Source: Inia geoffrensis
Taxonomy: Eukaryota; Chordata; Mammalia; Artiodactyla; Iniidae
Reading direction: 5' to 3'
NCBI GenBank assembly: GCA_036417435.1
Contig: CM070899.1
Coordinates: 146,086,237 to 146,150,236 of the forward strand
DNA: 64,000 nt
Shown here: in pieces, positions 23,872 to 33,604 of the stretch
Layout: each line of letters begins with the position of its first letter
Numbering within the stretch: position 1 is the stretch's first letter
Position numbers and translations under genes: made by a program
The notes under the pieces: generated by a model
What the model was told of the DNA's origin: nothing
The model's input: only the letters and a program-made list of their open reading frames with translations
Databases searched by the model: none

Positions 23872-24067
23872 TTTTTTTTGTGGTACACGGGCCTCTCACT
23901 GTTGTGGCCTCTCCCGTTACGGAGCACAGGCTCCGGACGCGCAGGCTCAGCGGCCGTGGCTCACGGGCCCAGCCTCTCTGCGGCATGTGGGATCTTCCCA
24001 GACCGGGGCACGAACCCGTGTCCCCTGCATCGGCAGGACTCTCAACCACTGCGCCACCAAGGAAGCC
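23872..24067 (-). mobile_element. CHR-type SINE, antisense, 17-bp target duplication
   Basis: Complete antisense copy flanked by a perfect 17-bp pyrimidine duplication, CCTTTTTCCTTTCTTTT (23855-23871 and 24068-24084). A 3-nt deletion (TGG or CGG class) after GGCAGG near 24035 distinguishes it from its sisters. It inserted in the usual T-rich/A-rich type of target that L1 endonuclease prefers. Confidence 0.96.
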
Positions 24068-24169
24068 CCTTTTTCCTTTCTTTTGACTGGAATGTTTTAA
24101 GTTGAATGGTGGATTGGCACTTACTGTCTATTGCAACTACCTTAAAGCGTGTCTTCCTACATTTCAAAG

Positions 24170-24700
24170 ACCGGAAATCAAAAAATGACTTTCTCCAGAT
24201 TTCCTTGCAGCTGTGGTTCTGGATATGGTGAATGTTCAACCCATCTAATGCATAAGTAGAAGATCTGGAAGGCAGAAGTAAAGCAGAATGCTGCTCCTAC
24301 TGTTTTTTCTGGCAAGCCCGATGGTGTGGGATCTACGTATGCTGGGGAAGCATTAAGCCAAGGTACCTCATTTCCAGTCACTGAAATCATGGGTGCAGGC
24401 TGTAGCAGAAACAGCTTGGTTTTGAAGACACCAACAGTGGTACTACGAGCTTCCCAGTCACTGAAGCTGTGTGATTATGTGGCTTCCTGCAATTGGACTT
24501 CCTCTCTTACTTTGCAGGAGCCACGTGGTGCTGGCGCCAGCAAGTGGAGTGGCAGCTTTAAACCAGGCAACCAGCTTCTTGATCAAAGAAGGGACAGCAG
24601 CTCCCTTGGTGGCCCATTTCTTTCATGTGACTTGGGAGTTATTCCAGAAATCTTAAACTAGTGTTTGTGTTTTCAGCCTTACCTATGATTCTATAAACCC
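24170..24700. repeat. Possible old LTR-type remnant
   Basis: The opening 'cagatttccttgcagctgtg' resembles the start region of an old interspersed repeat seen widely in mammals. The rest cannot be assigned. A 111-codon plus frame (24326-24661) has no recognised motif. Confidence 0.3.
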
Positions 24701-25605
24701 TTTAGTATTTTGTAATGTAGCCATTTGTATGTAAAGTAGCTAAAGCGGGTTCAGTTATCTGCAGCTGAAGACTGATTAATGCAAATGTGATGTGATGGGA
24801 AGAAACTGATCAGTTATGCTGGATATGATGCAACTGTAGAGACAGAATTGGCAGCCAAAGGCGGTGAAATAGAAACGGGAAAAAAAAACCTGGGTGCTTA
24901 TGGAACCACCACTTTAGCCCTTCATTGTCTATCTCTTGAATATATTTCTTTTAAGCATGCAACAATACTCCTTCAATTTAACTTACTCTTACTTCAGCTC
25001 TCTGCTTCTTGCAGCCAAATGAATTCCTTTCATATAAAATTCATTCTAGTTATTTTTCTATTGATATTATTAATCAAATATTTTCCACTATTTTTCATAA
25101 CTGGTTATTACCAAGAAAAAGAAAAATTATTAATCTTTATTTGTTGTTGCATCCATCTACATTACAGAGGCCTCCTATTCATACTAGTAATTTTATGGTG
25201 AATTATCTTGCATTGTATTTCTGTTCCAACGCAACAGGAAAGTGAAGGAAAAGCTAAAATCCCAATATGTGTTGTATAACCCAATATTTTTAATTTATCA
25301 TATAAATCTGGCTGAAATTGTCTTTGATTTTTATATAACCTCATACTTATTTTATTATGTAAAATATATCCAAATATTTATGTGTTCATTTTATTAAAAA
25401 CAATTCCACATTGTTAGTAAGACACACTCAATATTTATAAACTATTGCTTTTGGTTACAGCTGTCCTACTAAATTAGTAAGATAAAAATATTGCCTACCT
25501 TCTCTGGCTGAATTACAGATGGTTCACCTTCTAAAGAATTAAGTGCGTGTTTGACTTCTTTCAGTAAATAAAATAGGTGCAAATTTGATTTTAAAGAAAC
25601 TTCTC
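24700..25605. other. AT-rich DNA, unassigned
   Basis: No gene or clear repeat. The frame at 24848-25201 (117 codons) is rich in Leu/Ile/Phe because of AT content. I see no family signature. Confidence 0.45.
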
Positions 25606-25622
25606 ATGATAAAATGACTACT

Positions 25623-25756
25623 ATTTTTGTTTGATTGTTTGTTTTTTGGCTGACCCTCACGGTTTGCAGGATCTTAGTTTCTCAATCAGGGATTGAACCC
25701 AAGCCACAGCAGTGAAACCTCAGAATCCTAACCACTAGGCAACAGGGGAACTCCCC
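25623..25756 (-). mobile_element. Short tRNA-derived cetartiodactyl SINE, antisense
   Basis: The reversed head GGGGAACTCCCC and a body containing CAGGGATTGAACCCAAGCC mark a short tRNA-derived SINE related to the CHR/Bov-tA group. A 13-bp duplication TAAAATGACTACT flanks it at 25610-25622 and 25757-25769. Confidence 0.88.
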
Positions 25757-25774
25757 TAAAATGACTACTTTAAA

Positions 25775-26900
25775 TGCACATTACTTTCCTTTGGATGAAG
25801 AACAGTGGACAAGGAGACAGGAAACCTGAGCATCTCCTTGTTCAGTCATATCAGGTTCTGTTCCTTTACCACATCACCAATATCTCTGGGCCACAACTTG
25901 TTAATAGGAAATGCACCCTTTCTATCTCTGAACTTCGTGTTTCATAGATACACATTGAATGTACAATACGTTTTTGGCCAAGTATCAGGCAGTTTTTTTA
26001 GTTAAAGAAATTCAAGAACAAAACGGTAAAATGAATTCCAAGACATCTCTACTAAATTACACCTCCTTCAATGTTGGGGTTGATTTTCTTCCTCACATTT
26101 GGAAGTTTTTGAAATTGAGATACATCTTACAATCAAACGTGTGTTTAATATGGTAGTTCTTTCTCCCAACGTCTCCATCCCTCCCCTCCCAAATAAATTC
26201 TTGCTATAACGGTGTATTGTACATTCAATAGCCTCTAAGAATCCAGGAAAAATGAAATAGGCACCAGGGTCAGGTTCCCACATGAACCTAAGCTGAGTCT
26301 TATACACATCTGTGCATGGGTCTGGAGGCTCACAAGTGTCTATGTCAATTGGTTTACATGGGAATGGGGTGAGGGGAGAAGACTCTGGAAGAATTTGTTG
26401 GGCAGTTGCCTGTAGTCAGGGTCAGGAGAAAGATGGGTGAGCCCTGAGCCATGCTGTTTGGGTCTCCAGGTGAGGAGCTATAACACAGTTGGGGAGAGGA
26501 ACTCCTGTCCCACCTCTAGGGATAACACGTTACTTCTTCACTGTTGTGCCCAGCCCATCTCCACTGTCTTGGTGATGATCTCAGGAGCTGTGGCAAAGCC
26601 CCAGAGGGAACATAGTGCCCAGAAAGCACAGTGATTATCAGTGGAAGCTCACAGGAGATAAGGTTCCCTGATGGAATCAGAGTAGGACCCAGTAGAGCAT
26701 ATTTATTTGTGTGATAAAACCCCAGAGAAGCCATTATAATTGGAGTGACTTTGAACATGAGATCCTGCGAAGAAGTGGCTACTGTGAGCCTGTGAAATTT
26801 GAGTGGTAATATTAATGTGACTTCATCCAACTTCACAGACTAGGGAAATATTTTGGAATAGACATACATAAATACACACAAATATTTTTACGTATATATA
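25775..26900. other. Unassigned DNA
   Basis: No gene, RNA or repeat recognised. Short frames of 65-106 codons on both strands overlap one another and show no motif. Confidence 0.45.
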
Positions 26901-26905
26901 AATAT

Positions 26906-26909
<4 letters not shown>

Positions 26910-26958
<49 letters not shown>

Positions 26959-26990
26959 TCTCTGTCTCTCTCTCTCTGTCTCTCTCTCTA
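26910..26990. repeat. CT dinucleotide microsatellite with TG interruptions
   Basis: About 80 bases of TCTC with three CTGTCT interruptions, followed by a short TATA run to about 26998. Confidence 0.95.
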
Positions 26991-27354
26991 TATATATGGT
27001 GGTATTCTTCCTCCCTGCAGAAGGTCTAAAATACTCAACTTTACTTCACCAACAGGTAATTTAAACTCTGACTTGTCAAGTTTAAATTAAACTTGTCCTT
27101 ATTGTATTGTGTTCACTATATATCTCTTCATCTGTTCTGGTATTATCAATTTGTTCCACATGTTTTGACTTCTTTTATGAAAAATGTTTTCCCCAAAATT
27201 ACTCTCACTACTTTTCCTATTACTTTGAAAAATCAACTGTAATGCATGCCAACAGAGTTTCCTTTCAGCTTACCCTTTCCAGGTCAGATGAAGGGTTTTA
27301 TTTTAAAGGAACATCTGGTCCTTCTCCCTCTGGAATAAAATAATATTTAAGCAG

Positions 27355-27997
27355 TAGATACTGCAGCATTATTCACAGCAGCCACGATATGGAAACAACT
27401 TAATTGTCCATCAGTAGATGAATGGATGAAGAAGATGTGATATGTATACACAATAGAATATTACTCAGCCATGAGAAAGATGGAAATCCTGCCATTTGTA
27501 ACAATATGGGTGGACCTTAAGGGCATTATGCTGAGATAAGTCAGACAGAGAAAGACAAGTACCGTATGATCTCACAGTGGATCTATGTGGAATCCAAATA
27601 AGCTGAATTTATAGAATCAGAGAGCAAAATGGTGGTTACCAGGGACTGCTGGCATGGGAGAAGGGAAAGTGGGGAGAGATTAAGAGTACAAACTTGCAAG
27701 TACAAACTTAATAAGTATCTACTTATTTAGTAGATAAGTAAGTTCCAGGGGTCTATGCACAGCATAGTGATTATAGTCAACAATATTGTATTTATAACCT
27801 CCAAAGTTGCTAAGAGACTAGATCTTAATTATTCTCACTACAGAAAAGAAATGATAAATATGTGACATGATAGAGGTTTTAGCTAATGCTAGCATGTTAC
27901 GGTAATCATACTGCAAAATATAAATGCATCAAATCAACACAATGTACACCTTAAACTTAAACAATGTTATATACCAATTATATCTCCATAAAGAAAT
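27355..27997 (+). repeat. Old L1 3' end
   Basis: Landmarks in order: 'attattcacagcagccacga' (27368), 'gaatattactcagccatgag' (27457), 'catgggagaagggaaagtgg' region (27653), 'gtgattatagtcaacaatat' (27767), then the 3' end 'tatatctccataaagaaata'. It spans the end of ORF2 and the 3' UTR, and no frame is intact. Confidence 0.8.
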
Positions 27998-28199
27998 AGT
28001 TAAGCCACAGAGGAACATTAAAAAGCCAAGTTCAGGAGGTTTACACAGCTAAGAAAGACATCATGAATTGTACTTTATATCCTATGATCAGGATGCCCAG
28101 GGATGCCTGGGTTCTGTTCTGTGGATCATGATGAGAATGATGTTTCTTGGCGTTTCATGGTGATGCTACGCTGTGGTGTAAGGCCTGAGACTAAGGCTC

Positions 28200-28690
28200 C
28201 CTATGATGTGCTGCCTTGACATCTGATAAAATTTGGAGGTCCTTGAATGGCCTAACAGCAAGTTCCCCTCCCACTCTGTTCCCATGGATAAGGTCTTCTT
28301 GCCAAACAACCCTCCTTATCATGGCACCCAGGCACAGGGCCTGCTTCTTGCTGAGTAGCAGGTTTCAGTTCCCTGCCAGCCCACAGAATTATTCGAATAA
28401 GTCAATCCCATCCTCCCGAGGGAACCGGGGAGCGCCTCACCCTCTTGATACCACAAAGCCTGCCTCTCACAGCCCGTGCTCCCAAGTGCACCCCCTGTTT
28501 GACCCTGCGTGGTGTATGAAGTCCTCCTCTCTAAGGCTGTGCAAGTAACATACACTGCTGCCAGTCTCATCTGTCCAGTGTCAGATGTCACGTATTTGGC
28601 CATCTTCATAACCCTGGGGCAAAAGTCCCCTCCACCAATGGAAGGAAGAGGAGGCAACTAAGACATGTACTCCCTATAACAAATAAAGTT
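28200..28690 (+). repeat. Possible old LTR, family not assigned
   Basis: Composition becomes GC-richer, and the segment ends near an AATAAA at 28682-28687, as in LTRs. I cannot place it in a named family and see no duplication. A single-copy region is the alternative. Confidence 0.3.
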
Positions 28691-28699
28691 GCCTAAAAG

Positions 28700-29780
28700 G
28701 GGTACAGTAGCCCGGTTCTAGGGTTTTGAAGTAGAGGCAAACCCCAAAGTACTGCACCACACTGGTATCTAATTAAAACCAGCAAGCTCCAAACCTAATA
28801 TTGAAAACAGACAGTAGTTTTGGATATAAATACCACACTTTCAAAGCACTTGGAATCAATGAACTGTTTCAATCACATTTCTAAAAGAGAACACATCAGT
28901 AAGGACAGGCTTTCAAACCAGGCAAAGAAGTAAAGTCTTGGTGTAACATAGGTGCTTCAACATATTAAAGCAGGTGAGATCATCTTTGATGAGGGCCCAG
29001 GTGGGCACAGCAGGCCCCACTGCCGTCTCACCATTTCCTCTTGTCCACTGCCCCTGCCTTCTTCTGCATCCACCTACGTATACACAGCCCCTGTGGCAAT
29101 TTTTAGGAGTAAGCAGAGCTCCCAGTGTGAGCAATCAGCCACAGGAGATCTCAATTTCAATTAATCCCACCGCGAATTATCCTTGTCACTGTGGTTAAGT
29201 AACTGGAGCAAGGTGGTCTCAGACAAATACAGAGGATGCACAGGTTGATGAAACAGGTGACAGATTCTCCTGCAATTGGCCTCCCAGGTGTCTTGTTCTA
29301 CCTTTCAGTGCATGAGACAATTAAGAACAGGGTGTGAGGGCTAGTGCGCGTGAATATGCTTCATCCGTGTCAGAGACGGCCAAGAATGAAATCAAAAGCA
29401 ACATGACTTCTGGCCTCAGATATGCTCTCCAGAAGTTTAGATGCACTCACCAAACATGTACCACAGTGTTTAGCAGCAGTAAGAACATGCAGGCAGATTT
29501 TCTCTCTCAGCTTCTTTGTGACCTAGGAGCTAGCTGTTTTCTCATTTACCTCCAGCAATTGGCTAGAAATGGACTGAGAATTGGGGTGAGACTTTTCAGG
29601 ACATGATAACATCCAAGGAGATGGATTGAAAAATCCCTTTGTTGAGACGGTTCTTTCCCTGACATGTGGAAAGATTGCCCCAGGATTAAACTTTAGCTGT
29701 CTCTACTAAAGTTCATCTCACTGACGTGTCAATTATATTGTCTCTGGTCCTAGAAAAGTGTTTCCCATCAGTATTACACA
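28700..29780. other. Unassigned DNA
   Basis: No gene recognised. Short frames around 28913-29198 overlap on both strands and carry no motif. Confidence 0.45.
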
Positions 29781-29789
29781 GGGAGCAGA

Positions 29790-30060
29790 TTTCTGGGCCT
29801 CACATAGTGAAGAGCTAGGTGCTGGAGACAGTAAACAAGACATAGTGTCCCCTCCACAAGGATAGACAAAGGAAAGTTGGTTATAAGACAGGGTGGAAAG
29901 TGTTGTGACAGGCCAAGGACAGAATGCTGTGGAGCACCTGGGAGAGAACATTGCCCAAGACTTGGAACCAGGAAAGGCTTCCTAAGGGAGGACTTTCTAA
30001 TTGGAGGCTGAAGGGTGGTTCGGTGTTAGCCAGGGATCAGGCTGGACATGCCCATTTTCC
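29790..30060 (-). repeat. Probable L2 LINE fragment, antisense
   Basis: 'gagctaggtgctggagacag' (29811), 'ggtggaaagtgttgtgacag' (29892) and 'gaaaggcttcctaagggagg' (29972) fall in the order of reversed L2. It is diverged. Confidence 0.5.
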
Positions 30061-30219
30061 CAGAGGAGGAACAAATGTGTGTTTAGACCTGGAGGTGACA
30101 GACACCTGCTATTTCTATGTCAATGACATACACCATCTCTAACTCCTTCCAAAATGGAAATCATCACTCTCTAAATCTGTTCCTCATCTTGTATGTGTGA
30201 AAAACTTAGGGTAAACACT

Positions 30220-31023
30220 AGTAGAATAAAAAGAAAAAGGATGTACATCCTATAAACCGCAATGAGAGAAAAACTAAAACAAAAAGAACTTGAACGTTTA
30301 GCAAAGTCAAGAAGTAGAAAAGAAAAATGAAGGAGCATAAGACCTCAGAAAGAAAGCAGAAAAAGACAGCAGGACTAACACCCAACATTTCAATGATGGC
30401 AACAGACTGAGTTTAAAAAATACAAGTTCTCTTAAATTGGGTAAAAATAAACAACCTGCTAATAAGCTGTTTATGGAGATATGCATAAAGTAAATTTATA
30501 CAAAGTTTGAAATAAAGGGGTTTGGCCAAAATACACCAAACAAATGTAAACTAATTTTAAAAAGCAGGAGAGATAATATTAGGCAAGGCAAAATTCAAGC
30601 AACCAGATGTAAAAGGACCTTTTATATTGATAAAAGGTATAACACCGAGAAATCAAAGCCACAATGAACCCTAGAGCATCAGACAATCTTGCATTAAAGC
30701 AAACTGTTAGAAATAAAAGAATTTGTCGAAGCTGTAATTAAGGCAGGAAACTTTTAAACAGCTCTCTCTAAATTTGACAGATCAAGTAAACAATATTAAA
30801 TAAGTTTGAAGATACACTTCATTTAGACACAATTACCACAAACTAAAAGCTTATTGAAAAGTAATTTGTTCTCAACAAAAAAAGAAAACCCAATTCAAAA
30901 ATGAAGAAAAGACTAGAATAGACATTACTCCAAAGAAGACATACAAGTAGTCAATAAGCACATGAAAAGATATTCAACATCATTAGCCCTTGGAGAAATG
31001 CAAATCAAAACCACAAGATATCA
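30220..31023 (+). repeat. Old L1 fragments
   Basis: The first part resembles the L1 endonuclease region (an 'aaaagcaggagagataatat' block at 30558, then GATAAAAGGTATAAC at 30628). The second part, 30880-31023, is an ORF2 piece near the C-terminus ('actccaaagaagacatacaa', 'gaaatgcaaatcaaaaccac'). They are probably two pieces of one decayed or internally deleted L1. Confidence 0.55.
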
Positions 31024-31294
31024 GTTCTAAGCCCTGAACCTTTCACACTTAAGTATTGGACTTATTAATAAAATCAAATTATAAAATACCATGGAACTGG
31101 ATCTGTCAATAAAAAATACTCATGTGAATGTATGTCAGTTCTTCTGAGGTCCCAGGGTGCTACAATTTACAGTTTACAAATTCTTAGGCCCCCTAAGAAT
31201 TCCCATGTTGGACAAGGAAATTAATTTTCATTTTATACCATGCACAGCAATTATTGGTTTACTGGACTCTTATCAACCCTTTAATGTTAGAAAT

Positions 31295-31445
31295 CATAAC
31301 CTTATTTTAAAGATGAAGAAATACATACAGAGAAGTCAAGTGAGTTGCCCAAGGGCCCACACCCAGTGAGCAAGTGTGAGTCAGGATGGGATTCAACTTT
31401 CGCTTATTCCAAAGTCCAGGCTTCTCCAACCGCTTCAGGATGCTG
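31295..31445 (-). repeat. MIR SINE, antisense
   Basis: 'ttattttaaagatgaagaaa', then 'gttgcccaagggcccacacc' and TCAGGATGGGATTCAAC match MIR in reverse. Confidence 0.75.
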
Positions 31446-31544
31446 CCCTCGGTCAAAGAGAAAGTCAAAGAGACAAACATTGTTCGATTTGACAATGCAT
31501 GATTATAGAAATAGTAATCACATTTAAAAGGTGGAGAAAAGAAA

Positions 31545-31576
31545 GAGGAGGAGGAGAGGGAGGAGGAAGAGGAAAA
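31545..31576. repeat. GA-rich low-complexity stretch
   Basis: GAGGAGGAGAGGGAGGAGG-type purine run of about 30 bases. Confidence 0.8.
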
Positions 31577-31609
31577 AGCACCTTGCCCCTAAGTCTCCAC
31601 TACTGCACG

Positions 31610-31765
31610 CCCAGGGTTACTTACCATTCATCATGCCATTTCATCATCACAAAAACCCTCTGAAGTAGAACAATACTATCATCATTTTACAGATGTTTAT
31701 TTTACAGAATTCAAATAACTTGCCAAAGTCTGACAGCTAAAAAGCAGGGGAGCCGGGGTAAAATA
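31610..31765 (-). repeat. MIR SINE, antisense
   Basis: 'catcatcacaaaaaccctct', 'tcatcattttacagatgttt' and 'taacttgccaaagtctgaca' follow the reversed MIR. It lies about 165 bases from another antisense MIR. Confidence 0.75.
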
Positions 31766-32239
31766 TTTTCATAATACAAAAAAAAAGGCAATATTTGGAA
31801 ATCTCTTAGATCTAAAAACAGACATATTAAAATTAAGGGTTTTTTTGTTTTGTTTGTTATTTCTCTTCTCTAAGTGACCAGCAGCTCTGGGAGAGCCTTG
31901 GTGCTGTTTTTCTGGGTCACCGGTCTCTGGATGGCCACTGTGCAGAAGTAACCATGGGTCTCCCTCACCTTTGGGCCAATGAAGGCTTCAGTAGCAAGAC
32001 ATGCTAGAACAAACTTTAGACTTTGCTCTTTTCACAAAGTGTGCCCACCTTAACCCAGCGATGTGAGGTTAATAGTAACAATAGCTATATTTAGGGAGGC
32101 TGGTGCTGAGACTGACTCTCCTCTACCTAACATAAGGCATCTAACCTAATTCACAGCACTGTCCTTGAAGATAAATGTGACTGATGCTTCAAGAGCCTTC
32201 CAGAATCTGTGCTGTCTTTGTCTTACTAGGCATGTAGCT

Positions 32240-32575
32240 AAACAACCTTTTCCAGCCCCCTTACATCTAGATGAGGCCATGTGATGAGTTTTTGACAACA
32301 GGACAACCACAGAGGTGACATGTGGTTGAAACTGGTGTGCCTTCTCCACTCTCTCTTTTCCCAGCAACATTTCCCCATCTATAGGCTGAATTAAGAGGAT
32401 GATATGGTTCTAGAAGATAGGAGAAACGAATAATGAAAGGTGCCTGAACCACTGAATGACCACATGGAACTGAGCCCCTGCCCCACTACTCACATTGGAC
32501 TGGGCATAAGAAATAAACTCTCACTGTGCTGAGACTAAAGAATGTTTGTTATGTAGGTAGCATTATTGACCTCAG
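32240..32575 (+). repeat. Probable old LTR-type remnant
   Basis: A GAATGACCACATGGAACTGAG segment (about 32453) and 'aagaaataaactctcactgt' (32509) resemble the 3' half of an old mammalian LTR-like repeat. The family name is not certain. Confidence 0.4.
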
Positions 32576-32584
32576 CCATGACAG

Positions 32585-32785
32585 TGGGTATGATTATTCC
32601 CATTTTGCACATATGATAACAGTAGTTGGAATTTATTGAACATTTATTATATGTCAGGCATTCTAATTTAATCTATTTCTATCCCCATTTTACAAATGAG
32701 GGAAACAAGGAACCAAGAGGTTAAGTGAACTCTTGGTCACACAGCTAGTATGTGTTGAAGCCGCAATGTGACTCCAGGTCTGAAT
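32585..32785 (-). repeat. MIR SINE, antisense
   Basis: 'tttattgaacatttattata', 'cccattttacaaatgaggga' and 'ggtcacacagctagtatgtg' mark a well-preserved reversed MIR at about 32630-32785, with a possible second short piece on its left. Confidence 0.8.
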
Positions 32786-32868
32786 CTTCCAGCCCTAAAA
32801 GCAGGCTTTAAGGATGGGAAGGTTCAGCCTAAGTGGAGTGGGTGGGTGAGTGCCCTCTATGGTTTCTT

Positions 32869-33057
32869 TTTTTTTTTTTTTTTTTTGCGGTATGCGGGCC
32901 TCTCACCGCTGTGGCCTCTCCCGTTGCGGAGCACAGGTTCCAGACGCGGGCCCAGTCGCTCCGCAGCATGTGGGATCCTCCCAGACCGGGGGCACGAACC
33001 CATGTCCCCTGCATCGGCAGGCGGACTCTCAACCACTGCACCACCAGGGAAGCCCTC
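32869..33057 (-). mobile_element. CHR-type SINE, antisense, with 24-bp internal deletion
   Basis: The copy is complete at both ends but lacks the 24-base segment GCAGGCTCAGCGGCCATGG... that all sister copies have between CAGACGC and GGGCCCAG (junction at about 32946-32949). A 13-bp duplication with one mismatch (32856-32868 and 33058-33070) flanks it. The deletion removes part of the body, not the pol III boxes. Confidence 0.94.
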
Positions 33058-33337
33058 TCTCTGGTTTCTTATCACCCATTTCCTTCCTACCTCATCCATT
33101 AGCGTCACAACAAAAGCCTTTGATTCTGAAACTTGAGAAGTTAAGCTTATGGTAAAATTTCAGCCACCAGAAGTGGGATTGATAACACTTAGGCAGCTGT
33201 CATAAATAGGTAAAAGTTTAGGGAGGATGCCAACAAGGTTGGCCTCAAGATAGGGGCACTAGTCCATTATTTTATGCTACCACCTTGGTTCCACCCCCTG
33301 GTGAATTTAGGAATAAATGAAAAAGACTATAGTCCTG

Positions 33338-33587
33338 CATATATATACTAACAAACGTAAGGTAGACAGCTAGTGGGAAGCAGCCGCTTTGCACAGGGAT
33401 ATCGGCTCCGTGCTTTGTGACCGCCTGGAGGGGTGGGATAGGGAGGGTGGGAGGGAGGGAGATGCAAGAGGGAAGAAATATGTGAACGTGTGTATATGTA
33501 TAACTGATTCACTTTGTTATAAAGTAGAAACTGACACACCATTGTAAAGCAATTATACCCCGATAAAGATGTTAAAAAAAAAAAAAT
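33338..33587 (+). mobile_element. Young L1 3' end with 15-bp target duplication
   Basis: A 250-base, severely 5'-truncated L1 starts inside the 3' UTR and ends CGATAAAGATGTT plus an A tail. The perfect duplication AAGACTATAGTCCTG at 33323-33337 and 33588-33602 defines the insertion exactly. Confidence 0.96.
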
Positions 33588-33604
33588 AAGACTATAGTCC
33601 TGGG

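Noticed and set aside
22041..24084. Cluster of similar repeats as a CRISPR-like array
   Set aside because: The repeats are about 200-bp SINEs in mixed orientation with A tails and target duplications. There are no short regularly spaced repeats anywhere in the window.
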